From Vittaforma corneae ATCC 50505 (taxonomy: Eukaryota > Microsporidia > Nosematidae), in assembly GCF_000231115.1 (NCBI RefSeq), contig NW_006889834.1, forward strand, positions 233,128 to 297,127: a stretch of DNA of 64,000 nt. Direction: 5' to 3'. Position 1 is the first letter of the stretch, and each line of letters begins with the position of its first letter. Below the pieces are notes generated by a model. It made no database searches. It saw nothing but the letters and a program-made list of their open reading frames with translations, and had not been told where the DNA came from. Below are positions 1-9,182 of the stretch, one piece after another. The translations under genes were made by a program, and so were the position numbers.

Positions 1-287
1 TCTGAAAAATCATATCGTGCCTAAACTTGCTGCCAATCAAATCACATTTTAATATTTATGACAGCAATTATAATTAATATGAAGCCGAGCAGCTGGAACA
101 GCACTGCACAACAGTGTCCTGGGATGTGCCGATCAACTTGTTGAGAACTAAAACTGTGGCCGTAGAGCCGTGATCTCTCTGAATGCTTGTAATTGCCCTG
201 CCGCATTTTATTTATGTTCCCAGTGGATATTATGCATATGTTTGTTTTTCTCAAAGTTCATCTAAAGTCTTTGTTTATTTGCAAACT

Positions 288-1352
288 ATGGGTGGAGGTG
301 AAAATAAGGTTGACATATACAGCAAAATAGCAGCAGTGCCATCTTCTATCCAAATACTTGGTGCACCAAACAGCTCGCAGTCTGCAGAATCTCCAAAACT
401 GGACGAAATTGATGCAAATGCGCACGAGACTTTCACACTTGAGGAGATGAGAGTGCTGATAATGAGCTACAGAAAGAAAAACAAGGATTTTCTAATCGCA
501 AGAGTCACCACCCCTGACCCGGAAAACAATTCGCTGTTCTATAATTTCTACTATGCAGCTGCTGAGATCAATAGAATACTTTTCAGGTACGAACCGTCTC
601 GCAGATTACTACACCGTATGAAAGTAAAAAATCCACTGAACAACATGTATATTATTGGCCAGGTATTCTACTACAAAATAACTCCACAGGATGTGGACAA
701 AGCAATTGTCAACTTCTTATTCAACCAGGTAAAAGAAAAAGACAAATCTAGAAAGGCATTCAGCGCAATATTTAGGCACAAGCATGACTTTTCAAGAGGC
801 AGAAAAACACAGAAGTCCAAAGATTCAATGGACATTCAGGAGCAGAGACAGATAGTTGAAAACCTCGATGGAAAAAGCTCGAAAGAAATCATTGAGAATA
901 TATCCGTGGGAAAGATCCCGATGCCTGAAAAAATAGATTTTAACAAAAAAATAAAGTATGATGCAAAGTATTTTGCATCTGATGATGATTTTTTGATCAA
1001 ACAGGATGTTAGGGATTATTTCAAAAGGAATGCCCTTGAGCCTGAAGATGAATTCTTGTATGATTTAGACAGAACGCAAAATGACTTCATGGCACTCATT
1101 GATGATGATTCGGAAGAAGAAGAGGAAGAGGTTAACGATTGGAGGAGGGTGCTTTCAGCACACATCTCTCTAGCACTGTCGATGCTATTTGTATGTCTTC
1201 TGATGGGAGGAGGACCTGGAATTGCAATAATATTTTTACCGCTGGCTGTAATTATATTTTTTTCTTTTATTTCATCGCTGTGCTATGTTTTGTGCTGCAG
1301 AAGAAGTACATTTGACACACTGGCTGTGAATAGCATAGAGGATGAACTTTAA
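288..1352 (+). CDS. Conserved-looking two-TM protein of unknown function
   Basis: Reading from the ATG at 288 gives 354 residues; an in-frame ATG at 183 would add a hydrophobic 35-residue leader, but the codon at 288 begins a more typical soluble N-terminus (MGGGENK). A globular segment at about residues 55-150 (FTLEEMRVLI, FLIARVTTPD, NPLNNMYIIG) looks like a folded domain. A charged middle, an acidic stretch (DDDSEEEEEEV) and two adjacent hydrophobic segments follow, ending in a Cys-rich tail. The layout suggests a cytosolic domain anchored by a C-terminal hairpin of two membrane helices. I do not recognise a named family; it resembles the many microsporidia-specific hypotheticals. The stop overlaps an AATAAA-type polyadenylation signal. 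Confidence 0.75.
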   Translation: MGGGENKVDIYSKIAAVPSSIQILGAPNSSQSAESPKLDEIDANAHETFTLEEMRVLIMSYRKKNKDFLIARVTTPDPENNSLFYNFYYAAAEINRILFRYEPSRRLLHRMKVKNPLNNMYIIGQVFYYKITPQDVDKAIVNFLFNQVKEKDKSRKAFSAIFRHKHDFSRGRKTQKSKDSMDIQEQRQIVENLDGKSSKEIIENISVGKIPMPEKIDFNKKIKYDAKYFASDDDFLIKQDVRDYFKRNALEPEDEFLYDLDRTQNDFMALIDDDSEEEEEEVNDWRRVLSAHISLALSMLFVCLLMGGGPGIAIIFLPLAVIIFFSFISSLCYVLCCRRSTFDTLAVNSIEDEL

Positions 1353-1589
1353 TAAATAAATGTTATTACAGATGAAAACTGCTTTGTATAAACCTTCACT
1401 TCGCGAAAAGTCAGCCGAGATGATTGATGGCGAAGATTTCCAAAATACGCACATGTACTCATCGTTAGAGGCGTACCCAAGGACACCGAGTGTTTGCTTT
1501 TCTCATACATTCTAGCTGGCACAGGGCCTGCTCTCTTATAAACATACATTTTAATAAACTTTGCATCTACTTCGGTTGACTAAAATACT

Positions 1590-2882
1590 TTAATCCTTTT
1601 TATCTAAACTGCATAATGCAGTTATCAAATACTCTTGAAGTATTGAGTATATTCCAAGCCTCCAGTTTGTGGGTCTGAACCGGCTATTGTTTTTATAAAC
1701 ATCCAGTAGGACGATTGACATCAGTGCGGTGATTCCGCCAAGTGTGTATCTCATGCTTCCGTTCAAAGCTAGATCCATTTTAGGGTTGGCGCTATTCCCT
1801 GATACGAAAATATTAAAAATGAAGGCAACCAAATTAATAACGTATATATTTGCACAGGGAAAACAGAAAGCAGAATATAAGGTTTGTCTATGGAATCTTC
1901 TCTTTATAAAGCTATTCTGAATATACAATGAGGGCATTGAAATTAAAGGTGCCGCCAGAAATGTCATAGCCTTATGTATGTCAATTTCTAACTGCTCTGA
2001 TAAGTTTTTTGTGATTTTTAGCGCTTGGTTGAAAATGAAATTTTGAATTGAAAGAGAAACGATTGCACTGTACACGTTCAGGATGTAAGAGTACTGGACC
2101 TTTTTGTACACAAATGTAATTACAGCGCTGGAAACCAATGAAACAGTGGCTGCAGCAAATAGCCAGTTCAGATCTAACAGCTTGCCGTAGTAATATAAAG
2201 AAAGTAATGAAAAGGTGGCGGGAGAGAAGAAAATTTTAAATGGCAGCGGCAATGAATAGGATTTCAGCTTCGTATCTGGAATAATAATCAAGTTTTCTAA
2301 AACTATTTCAAAAGGAAGCAATGTGAGTGTGATGACCTCAGAAAACATTGTTGAGGATATTTCAACCGAGTTTGGCTCATTTAGTGATGATTCTGGTACG
2401 GCAAATAGTCTTTTTAGTATATAACAAATAATTAGTCCGGCTGCCGTAATGCTTATTGCACCAGCTGTTGCCTGAAAATGCCCAACGAGGCAAGAGGACA
2501 GGGCAAACAAATACAGCGCTCCAAATAACGGCAAGCATTCGCTTTGCACTACAACTTTCATGGTATTTTTCAAAGATAAAATCGTAAACGAGAGCGCAAC
2601 AACAAGCAAGATGGACTTGTACGACATGGCAAGTGTAGAAAATCCATTTCCAGGAAAATGTAGGATGCTTATAAGCGTAAATGGCAAGGTTGATATGAGC
2701 GACTGCATAAATCCTGCCATTATGCCATTATGATTTTCGGATTTGATTGGGTGTCTCTTTGCCAGCTGAACAATATAGCCATCTGCCAAGAGGGAAGTAG
2801 TTAGGAAAAGTAGGACATAGGCCATCAGATTTATAAAGATTGAGGAGTCAAAAGGATTAAAACTATCGATCCTTGGAGTCAT
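1590..2882 (-). CDS. Multi-pass membrane protein, divergent cation/Ca2+ exchanger-like layout
   Basis: 430 residues from the ATG at 2882, which has CCACCC directly before it; an upstream in-frame start at 2933 would only add a hydrophobic leader. About ten hydrophobic segments fall in two halves separated by a polar loop near residues 175-190. Each half has a stretch faintly like the alpha repeats of the Na/Ca exchanger superfamily: IMAGFMQSLISTLPF near the N-terminus and MPSLYIQNSF followed by SAFCFPCANIYVINL near the C-terminus. The expected acidic residue of the GNxxPD-type motif is not evident, so transport activity is doubtful. The family call is inference; a microsporidia-specific polytopic protein is the alternative. 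Confidence 0.6.
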   Translation of the reverse strand: MTPRIDSFNPFDSSIFINLMAYVLLFLTTSLLADGYIVQLAKRHPIKSENHNGIMAGFMQSLISTLPFTLISILHFPGNGFSTLAMSYKSILLVVALSFTILSLKNTMKVVVQSECLPLFGALYLFALSSCLVGHFQATAGAISITAAGLIICYILKRLFAVPESSLNEPNSVEISSTMFSEVITLTLLPFEIVLENLIIIPDTKLKSYSLPLPFKIFFSPATFSLLSLYYYGKLLDLNWLFAAATVSLVSSAVITFVYKKVQYSYILNVYSAIVSLSIQNFIFNQALKITKNLSEQLEIDIHKAMTFLAAPLISMPSLYIQNSFIKRRFHRQTLYSAFCFPCANIYVINLVAFIFNIFVSGNSANPKMDLALNGSMRYTLGGITALMSIVLLDVYKNNSRFRPTNWRLGIYSILQEYLITALCSLDKKD

Positions 2883-3099
2883 GGGTGGAAAACAAAGAAT
2901 AAATAAACAATTAGCAATAAAGAAAAGACACACGCAAGGCTTTATTTAAGTCGGTGGAATAGTCTTTTGTGCTGACATAATAAAAGAAACATTTTGAAAC
3001 AAGTTATCCTTAGCAGTTTTGAGAACTTTTTAAAATTATCTCAGCTACTGGCCGCTGCATTGCACTATTATTTGAACTATTTCCGACTGGGTCTCCCTC

Positions 3100-3471
3100 A
3101 TGGCACTAGAGAGGGTCAAGAATACCGTAAATATCTTTTTCAAACATCTTGATAAAATTTTCAAAGTTCAAGCTGAAAAGGGCAAGTCTCTGCTGCACGT
3201 TGCCCATGCCAACAATGTGCCATTGGAAGGTGCATGTGAAGGAAACCTTGCATGCTCAACATGCCATGTGGTTTGCGATAAATCGGTGTTCAGAGAAGAA
3301 GAAATTTCAGAGCGAGAAAACGATCTATTGGATCTAGCCTACGGCTTGAAACCTACAAGTAGACTTGGATGCCAAGTTGTGGTTGATGATTATATGAAAG
3401 ACAAGACGTTTGAGATTCCAAGAGCCACGAGAAATCTGGCGGTGGATGGATATAGGCCGCCGATACACTAA
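3100..3471 (+). CDS. YAH1: Adrenodoxin-type [2Fe-2S] ferredoxin (Yah1-like, mitosomal)
   Basis: 123 residues. Four cluster ligands are visible at C46, C52, C55 and C91, the C-x5-C-x2-C-x35-C spacing of vertebrate and fungal adrenodoxins, followed by the usual C-terminal proline (RPP). The family passes electrons from ferredoxin reductase to the iron-sulfur cluster assembly machinery; in microsporidia it acts in the mitosome. The N-terminus (ALERVKNTVNIFFKHLD) is short and amphipathic, so any targeting signal is minimal. The ATG is preceded by CTCCCTC, the CCC start signal used across the window. It lies between divergent membrane-protein and SRP19 genes with no operon relation. Confidence 0.95.
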   Translation: MALERVKNTVNIFFKHLDKIFKVQAEKGKSLLHVAHANNVPLEGACEGNLACSTCHVVCDKSVFREEEISERENDLLDLAYGLKPTSRLGCQVVVDDYMKDKTFEIPRATRNLAVDGYRPPIH

Positions 3472-3675
3472 CAAAGAATGGACAAAGGCATGAAGCAAGC
3501 CAGAAACTACAAATTGACTTGTATATGTCGGACTGGCTAGGAAGCAACATCACAAAGTATCCTTATTAACATCATCTGCACTTTGCAAAAGCAAACTAAT
3601 TAGAATGAGCAAGCATAGCTTTCCATATTTTGATAATCCTAACACCAAACTCCAATAAATATACTAATTTTATTT

Positions 3676-4044
3676 CTAGCTTGCCTTCTTCGATTTTTTT
3701 CTTGATTTTGGAACTAAGTTCAGCAGATTACTTCCACTTTTAGTTCTTGCATCAGCCTGTGCTCTTAACTCGCTAATTTTTGGCGCAAGATTGTCTACAA
3801 TATACTTTCTCGTGTGGGCTTTATCTATTCTGAACCTTCCTTTCTCTTTGCCCTCTTTTGGATGCATCTTTTCCGGTTCTTCTTCATACTTGACTCCCAG
3901 AGAATCAAGCGCATGTTTAATTTCCTTAAAAGTAGGCTTGGAAACAGAGTTTTTGAGTGAATACTTTCTTCCTCTGCCAAGTGACACACTTGAATTAATA
4001 TAGATAGGATAAATGATAAAGCATTTTTCTGTGCTGTCTAGCAT
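3676..4044 (-). CDS. SRP19: Signal recognition particle 19 kDa protein (SRP19)
   Basis: 122 residues. The family pattern is clear: IIYPIYINSSVSLGRGRK at the N-terminus, then KPTFKEIKHALDSLG, a KMHPKE-x-GRFRID segment and a Lys-rich tail. SRP19 binds the tips of helices 6 and 8 of SRP RNA and promotes SRP54 binding, in the co-translational ER-targeting pathway. The length is close to the minimal fungal and animal form. The start carries CCC in TACCCTGGA immediately before ATG. The gene is tail-to-tail with the ferredoxin gene and upstream of RPL4 on the same strand. Confidence 0.93.
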   Translation of the reverse strand: MLDSTEKCFIIYPIYINSSVSLGRGRKYSLKNSVSKPTFKEIKHALDSLGVKYEEEPEKMHPKEGKEKGRFRIDKAHTRKYIVDNLAPKISELRAQADARTKSGSNLLNLVPKSRKKSKKAS

Positions 4045-4176
4045 TCCAGGGTAGGATCAGAAATTCTGCAAAAGGACTATTGGAAGCGTCATTTCGCATG
4101 TGAAATAGAAACAGTTCAGCGTAAATCATCAAAACAAAAGACTATCACACAAACTGAATAGTAAAATAAAGAATAT

Positions 4177-5172
4177 TTAATTGGCTACGATTTTCTCATA
4201 CATTCCAATAAACTCCTTGGCCTGTGCAATATCTGCATCAGTCTTCACTGTATCCTCAGACGGCAGCATATTGGGGCATTTAATAAGACTTTGAATTTCA
4301 CTGGAGTAGAAATATTCGTCAAGATTATCGGAGGTAACAAGAGGAAGAGGAAGTGAATAGCCCTTCTTAATCTCGGACTCAGTAGCAAATGTACCAAAAA
4401 GGGAGGACAGTTTGTTGAATGCAGACTCCGTCCACATGACAAGTCTTCCCATCTTTCCGCCCGGCGAAAGCTCAAGTAAGTCCAAAGAATTCACATCCAT
4501 CTGATCGACACCCACAATTCCTCTAAATGCCGACAACTGCGAGCCATCATGAATTATAAGAAGACCCTTTCTCCTAATAAATCTTCTATTTCTGAACTTA
4601 CCCTTGCCTCTTCTCAGCGACTTCGAGTCCTTAACCTTTTGGCACTCTTCTCCAAGTCCAAGATTGCCTAAGAGTTCAACTGCCTGCTTAGTCTTTTCAA
4701 GGCTGCTGATGTTGTCGGAAACTACAAGCGGAAGCATCGGAACATTAGAGCACCTGTGGCCTCTTGCTTCGACAATGGCCGGATTGGCAGTGGCGGCGAC
4801 AGACATGGCAGTAACAGTTCTCCTCAGACAGAGTGGTGTCTTCCTGTGCCATCTTCTATGGGTTTTTGTAGGATGTGCCATTCTGCCTTTTCTACAAAAA
4901 GGCGCAAAGGCTGCCTGTCCTGCCCTTCTGGTGCCACTTCCTTTCACTCTTGGCACTCTGGCTACTGCCCTACCTGTTCCCCACGAGACTGCCGAATGCT
5001 GCATGCCAGCAAGCGGACTAACGGCATATGGCTGTCTGGAGTTCTGCGAAACTAGTGAATGCACTTTCTGCACAAGATCATCTCTCAATTCAATATCGAA
5101 CACTGCAGGCCTCTCAACTTTTTTGGCGACTGTCTTTCCATCCACGTCATAGACATTGACTTTTGAGCTCAT
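4177..5172 (-). CDS. RPL4: Large-subunit ribosomal protein L4 (uL4)
   Basis: 331 residues. The uL4 core is unmistakable: RQPYAVSPLAGMQHSAVSWGTGRAVARVPR followed by the extended-loop signature (RRAGQAAFAPFCRKGRMAHPTKTHRRWHRK is the region, residues about 80-112) and the conserved GHR and VVSDN segments. The loop reaches into the nascent peptide exit tunnel. The protein is shorter than fungal L4 (about 360 residues), losing part of the C-terminal tail. The start has a GGGG (not CCC) signal and two AAATTTT blocks, as expected for a highly expressed microsporidian gene. A 182-codon ORF on the opposite strand is its shadow. Confidence 0.97.
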   Translation of the reverse strand: MSSKVNVYDVDGKTVAKKVERPAVFDIELRDDLVQKVHSLVSQNSRQPYAVSPLAGMQHSAVSWGTGRAVARVPRVKGSGTRRAGQAAFAPFCRKGRMAHPTKTHRRWHRKTPLCLRRTVTAMSVAATANPAIVEARGHRCSNVPMLPLVVSDNISSLEKTKQAVELLGNLGLGEECQKVKDSKSLRRGKGKFRNRRFIRRKGLLIIHDGSQLSAFRGIVGVDQMDVNSLDLLELSPGGKMGRLVMWTESAFNKLSSLFGTFATESEIKKGYSLPLPLVTSDNLDEYFYSSEIQSLIKCPNMLPSEDTVKTDADIAQAKEFIGMYEKIVAN

Positions 5173-5213
5173 TGCCCCTGTGGTAAAATTTTTTTAGAAA
5201 AGACAAAAATTTT
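5173..5213 (-). promoter_or_regulatory. RPL4 start-site signals
   Basis: On the minus strand GGGG lies at 5175-5178, three bases before the RPL4 ATG, and A/T blocks of the AAATTTT type lie at 5185-5195 and 5205-5213. CCC- or GGG-like plus AAATTT-like signals are reported upstream of microsporidian coding sequences; assignment here is by pattern. Confidence 0.6.
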
Positions 5214-5581
5214 AAAACAAGAGGAAAATGGGAGGAGATGCAGCAAAGAGAGTTTAAGATAATGGAGCATAGAACAGATGTGGCAATACAGCATGTGCAA
5301 ATTAGATAGACATTCTGAACATCAAGGAATTAGGTGTTGGAGTATCAATGCTAAAAATGAATCAAATATGTATACTAAAGCAGAAGCGAAAGCTTTTGAT
5401 GAAGATTTCCTAATTAGTATCGCCGAGACATTAGTCCCTTCAGTTTAATTGATTCACCTGCACTTAGCAGATTATACGGGTGTACTATGCTGTTTGATAC
5501 CGCCTGCTAGTTATAGTGAAATGGCCCATATTATTTGATTAGTTCGAATCAAAAATCCATTTGACGGTGCCACCCCTTTAC
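5214..5581. other. Intergenic stretch between RPL4 and TFC4
   Basis: Divergent promoter region. Apart from the RPL4 signals and a CCACCCC box at 5570-5576 close to the TFC4 ATG, I see no convincing small ORF. A TTCGAATC string near 5543-5550 resembles a tRNA T-loop but cannot be built into a cloverleaf. Confidence 0.5.
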
Positions 5582-7909
5582 ATGGCTTTTATTGAGAAAT
5601 ACTACGGCATTGAGGAATCCAGAAAACTTGTCGAGAAGAAGCTGCAGCACCGGTCAAATAAGTATTTGGCTAAATTAGAAGAAAGCCAGCTCCTGAAAGA
5701 AGCCAATTCGCTATTTGCCAGAGGAAATACTGGCCAATGCTTTGGAATTTTACAGAAGGCCGTAACTTTAGTTCCGAACGATTTCAGGCCGTATTATCTT
5801 TTGGGCCTGATCCATGAGGAGAATGGAAAGCACGAAAAGGCACTGGTTTCGTACATCGCAGCTGCAATACTCAAGAATAACGACATCTCCCTTTGGAAAA
5901 AGGCACTAAATATTTCATTAAGGACAAGCAGCTACAGGAACCAAATACTAGCGCTTGAAAGAATATTCAGGAAAGAGCCGTCTGAGTCGATTTTAGTGAA
6001 AAAGCTTGAGATATTAAAGCAAATGAAGAAGAAATATGCAGTTGTGGCCTGTCAAATTGAGCTGTTCGACTATCAAGGAGTCGATCCAAGAATTTTTGAA
6101 AAGTTTGAGCACACGAATCATATAAACTCACTTAGAAAGATTTGCAGCTGTCTTTATAAGTGTATAAAACATAATAAGCAAGCCAGAACAGAGGTTTTCC
6201 TTAGAAAAACAGTTTTTACGCTATTCAAAATCAAGGATTGGAGGAGAATCCTAAGGATTTTAGATGAGTACTACTTCAAAGAAAACGATAAAATACATCC
6301 CGACATTAGATTCATCTACATGACTGCAGCCTTATATTCAAAGGAATGTCGTTTTGACAACCTACTTGACTTTAGTGGTTTACTAAACGATGCTTATACT
6401 TGGAGAGAAATGGAAAATCCCGAGTATATTTATAGTCTTGCAATATGTCTGAAAGAGTGTGGAGAAGCCAAGAAATCAATACTTCTGTTGGAAAAATACC
6501 TATCGGTTTCTCAAACAACCAAATCGCTTCATATACTTGGCGATATCAACCAAGAAGTAGGAAATGTCCAGAGTGCTATCCAGAACTTCAGCCAAGTTCT
6601 GGCCTTGGATCCTGTTGATGAGCTGGCCAAGACAAGGCTTCATCAAATCTATGAGAGTCTTGGATATAACAGTCTGGCTGAAAAATTTGAAACACCAACA
6701 AGAGTAGTAGAGTACATTAAGGAAATTGAAGCAACAAAGAAGCACGAATTCAGATACTCTGCCGAAAAATGCAGGGAAATGAGAAAGTTGTATGAATGTA
6801 TTTTGTCAATCAGCCCATCCGACTATGCAGAATTCCTGGAGTTGTCAAGGCCTTTAGTTTCAGATTTTTTCGCCAATCCGTTTGTTATAGTCAAAAATAA
6901 GAATTTCAAGAAATTTAATAGCAAAAATGAAAGACTGGAGTTCGACGACTCCAACATGCTTGTGGCCTATGATGCCAATATCTCCAAGAAGCAGCTTTCT
7001 GACATGTTGGTGAGAATCAGCTCTCTCCATGGTCTTGACATTGATGAATGGTTTTTTGTAGTAAAAAATACAGTTACTTCACTGATGGTGCTGGAAAAAT
7101 ACGAAGATGCAGTTGAAATTGTACGAAAATGCTTCGACGTTCATATTTTCACACATAACGATCAGATAATCCAGATATTGCTTTTGGGCATTCGGCTATA
7201 TCTGATGTCTGGCGATTTTGATGGCATACACGACATTATTAGGGAAATGATTGGGCATTTTGGATATACGTCTGTGTACTTTCTATACTTTTTGTCATAC
7301 TTCTTCCCGGACTTTTATCTTTGCAAAAATTTTAGCGATCTTCAAAAAAACATTCAAAAAATTACTAGGCGAAGCAGCAGGGAGCAATGCGAAGTATATG
7401 AGGAATCCAAAAACTGGGCCGATAGCTTCAATGGCAAGGAATGCATCTGCGATGCATCTGATCACAGCGCCGATTTTTGTAATAAAACAACCGAAATTCC
7501 TCCATTTTTGAGTGTAATGTCATTTATCCCAAGATTTCTTCAGACAGAAACGGTAGATTTTGTGCTGGGCAATGTTGCATCTCTAAAGTCTGAAATTAGT
7601 ATTATAAAGGCGGTTATATCAATCTCTCACACCAAATCAAGAACATTGGTAGACAAGAAAAAGTATGCTTCGCAGGGAATTGCCTGTCTAAAGGCAATGG
7701 AAAGCGACCCAGTGGCTACATACAACCTTGCCAAGGCATATCATTTTTTTGGATACTATACACACGCTGAGCTTTTATATTTAAGGGTTATTGAGGCTGG
7801 CCCAGAAGAGCTAAAAAGAATGAGTGTATTTAATCTTTCTTTGATTTTTAAAGATAACAAAAGCAGGAAGGTCATAGAGAATCTGCTATCAAAATGTAAA
7901 CAGTGGTGA
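5582..7909 (+). CDS. TFC4: TFIIIC subunit Tfc4 (tau131 / GTF3C3), TPR protein
   Basis: 775 residues from the ATG at 5582, which follows CCACCCCTTTAC. Tandem TPR helices occupy about residues 40-150 (LFARGNTGQCFGILQKAV, PYYLLGLIHEENGKHEKAL) and again after about residue 280 (LHILGDINQEVGNVQSAI, FSQVLALDPVDELAKTRL). Two TPR arrays split by a linker, and a late C-terminal TPR (YNLAKAYHFFGYYTHAELLYL), match Tfc4, the TFIIIC subunit that recruits TFIIIB for RNA polymerase III transcription. It is shorter than yeast Tfc4 (about 1025 residues), as usual here. CDC27-type TPR proteins are the alternative, but CDC27 is found elsewhere in the window. Confidence 0.8.
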   Translation: MAFIEKYYGIEESRKLVEKKLQHRSNKYLAKLEESQLLKEANSLFARGNTGQCFGILQKAVTLVPNDFRPYYLLGLIHEENGKHEKALVSYIAAAILKNNDISLWKKALNISLRTSSYRNQILALERIFRKEPSESILVKKLEILKQMKKKYAVVACQIELFDYQGVDPRIFEKFEHTNHINSLRKICSCLYKCIKHNKQARTEVFLRKTVFTLFKIKDWRRILRILDEYYFKENDKIHPDIRFIYMTAALYSKECRFDNLLDFSGLLNDAYTWREMENPEYIYSLAICLKECGEAKKSILLLEKYLSVSQTTKSLHILGDINQEVGNVQSAIQNFSQVLALDPVDELAKTRLHQIYESLGYNSLAEKFETPTRVVEYIKEIEATKKHEFRYSAEKCREMRKLYECILSISPSDYAEFLELSRPLVSDFFANPFVIVKNKNFKKFNSKNERLEFDDSNMLVAYDANISKKQLSDMLVRISSLHGLDIDEWFFVVKNTVTSLMVLEKYEDAVEIVRKCFDVHIFTHNDQIIQILLLGIRLYLMSGDFDGIHDIIREMIGHFGYTSVYFLYFLSYFFPDFYLCKNFSDLQKNIQKITRRSSREQCEVYEESKNWADSFNGKECICDASDHSADFCNKTTEIPPFLSVMSFIPRFLQTETVDFVLGNVASLKSEISIIKAVISISHTKSRTLVDKKKYASQGIACLKAMESDPVATYNLAKAYHFFGYYTHAELLYLRVIEAGPEELKRMSVFNLSLIFKDNKSRKVIENLLSKCKQW

Positions 7910-8009
7910 GTTTCAAGCCCCAGGTAAATGTCATACATTGAGCGTCGATTACAATTGTGGCTTATTTTGCCAATAAAGCTTGAATTTGTTCATTTGGCCT
8001 CTTTTTCTC

Positions 8010-8156
8010 ATGTGTGACGAACAAAATCCGATACCAAGCGAGGACGAAATTTGTAGCTCTCTGAAGAAGCAGCTGAAGGACGATGTAGAGTTCTGGAAGA
8101 GTGGCAGCGGACACAGCATTTACAATACTGGAAGGGGCTTCTTTACTTTTGAATAA
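8010..8156 (+). CDS. Possible small acidic protein, 48 aa
   Basis: An ATG-to-TAA frame lies between TFC4 and CAF1. It begins MCDEQNPIPSEDEICSSLKK and ends in an aromatic, Gly-rich tail (HSIYNTGRGFFTFE). The acidic N-terminus, Lys-rich helix and aromatic tail look protein-like, and the stop sits in GAATAAAT, the overlap of stop and polyadenylation signal seen at several real genes here. There is no CCC at the start and I recognise no family. It may be a chance ORF. Confidence 0.45.
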   Translation: MCDEQNPIPSEDEICSSLKKQLKDDVEFWKSGSGHSIYNTGRGFFTFE

Positions 8157-8190
8157 ATCGTTTGTTTTAATTGCATTTGTCTTGCCGCCC

Positions 8191-8982
8191 ATGGCTAAGG
8201 CTGATACGATAAAAAATGTATGGAGAGACAATTTGGAGGAGGAAATGGCAAACATAAGACATCTGATTGAGAAGTACAACTATGTGGCCATGGACACTGA
8301 ATTTCCCGGTGTTGTGGCCAAGCCGTTAGGCAGTTTCAAGAGCCAATCGTCATTTGCATACCAGCAATTAAGATTCAACGTTGACATGCTGAGCATAATT
8401 CAACTGGGAATATCCCTGAGTGACGAGAATGGAAAGAGGCCTGAACCAACACACACTTGGCAGTTCAACTTTAATTTTAATCTGGATACAGACATGTACT
8501 CACAGGAATCAATCGAACTACTGATACAAGCAAAGATCAATTTCAAAGACCATTCAAGAAACGGCATTGATGTCAAAGAGTTTGGGTCTTTACTAACAAC
8601 CAGTGGACTAGTGATGTCGGACCACATTATTTGGGTATCGTTTCATTCCGCATATGATTTTGCATACTTGATCAAGATTTTGACAGGAAACGCAATGTCA
8701 GAGAAAGAAGAGGACTTTCACAAGTACATGGGCGTGCTGTTTCCAAACTTCTACGATTTTAAGTTTCTGCTATCGTCTACTGAGCATTCAAGAAAGGGAC
8801 TGCAGGAAATAGCAAATGACCTAGGTGTTTCGAGAGAAGGAACAGCACACCAGGCAGGAAGTGATGCGCTGCTGACATCGATGGCATTTTTCAAGTCCTT
8901 CGAAACAGTCCTGCTCCGAGACAGCCTAAAAAGTTCAATCTCCAAGCTTTTTGGAATCGAGTATGTCACAGATAGCATATAA
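8191..8982 (+). CDS. CAF1: CCR4-NOT deadenylase subunit CAF1/POP2
   Basis: 263 residues from the ATG at 8191, immediately after GCCGCCC; the frame is open upstream but that part lacks family similarity. The DEDD exonuclease core is present: YVAMDTEFPGVV gives Asp35 and Glu37, WVSFHSAYDFAYLIK gives the second Asp, and GTAHQAGSDALLT gives the His and last Asp. The catalytic set therefore looks complete. CAF1 shortens poly(A) tails as part of the CCR4-NOT complex in the cytoplasm. Length and order match fungal and animal catalytic domains without the yeast N-terminal extension. Confidence 0.96.
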   Translation: MAKADTIKNVWRDNLEEEMANIRHLIEKYNYVAMDTEFPGVVAKPLGSFKSQSSFAYQQLRFNVDMLSIIQLGISLSDENGKRPEPTHTWQFNFNFNLDTDMYSQESIELLIQAKINFKDHSRNGIDVKEFGSLLTTSGLVMSDHIIWVSFHSAYDFAYLIKILTGNAMSEKEEDFHKYMGVLFPNFYDFKFLLSSTEHSRKGLQEIANDLGVSREGTAHQAGSDALLTSMAFFKSFETVLLRDSLKSSISKLFGIEYVTDSI

Positions 8983-9182
8983 AATTAGCATGCTCTTGGC
9001 TAGTCAAAACCGTCGAATAAATTATGTTTGTTATCTGTAGGCGCTCCTAGCCATCGCTGCTTAGAGTTCCGGAAAAGCTTGCAGTTGTTTGCAAGCGGCA
9101 CTTCGTCTTGATCTTCTGAGTAATGAAAATAGCACTTCTCTAAAACCATCCACCAATATGCAAAATAAATACCAATTAAAAT

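Noticed and set aside
183..287. Upstream ATG for the first gene
   Set aside because: The extra 35 residues are hydrophobic and aromatic, unlike the rest, and the ATG at 288 opens a more plausible soluble N-terminus; kept as an alternative start.
1349..1549. 66-codon minus-strand ORF after the first gene
   Set aside because: No start signal or similarity, overlapping only 3' flank of the first gene.
4604..5152. 182-codon ORF on the plus strand opposite RPL4
   Set aside because: Complementary to the RPL4 core in another frame; no family, no start signal. A shadow of the real gene.
5540..5560. TTCGAATC resembling a tRNA T-arm
   Set aside because: Stem bases do not pair into a T-arm with the right loop size, and no D-arm, anticodon arm or acceptor stem could be built around it.
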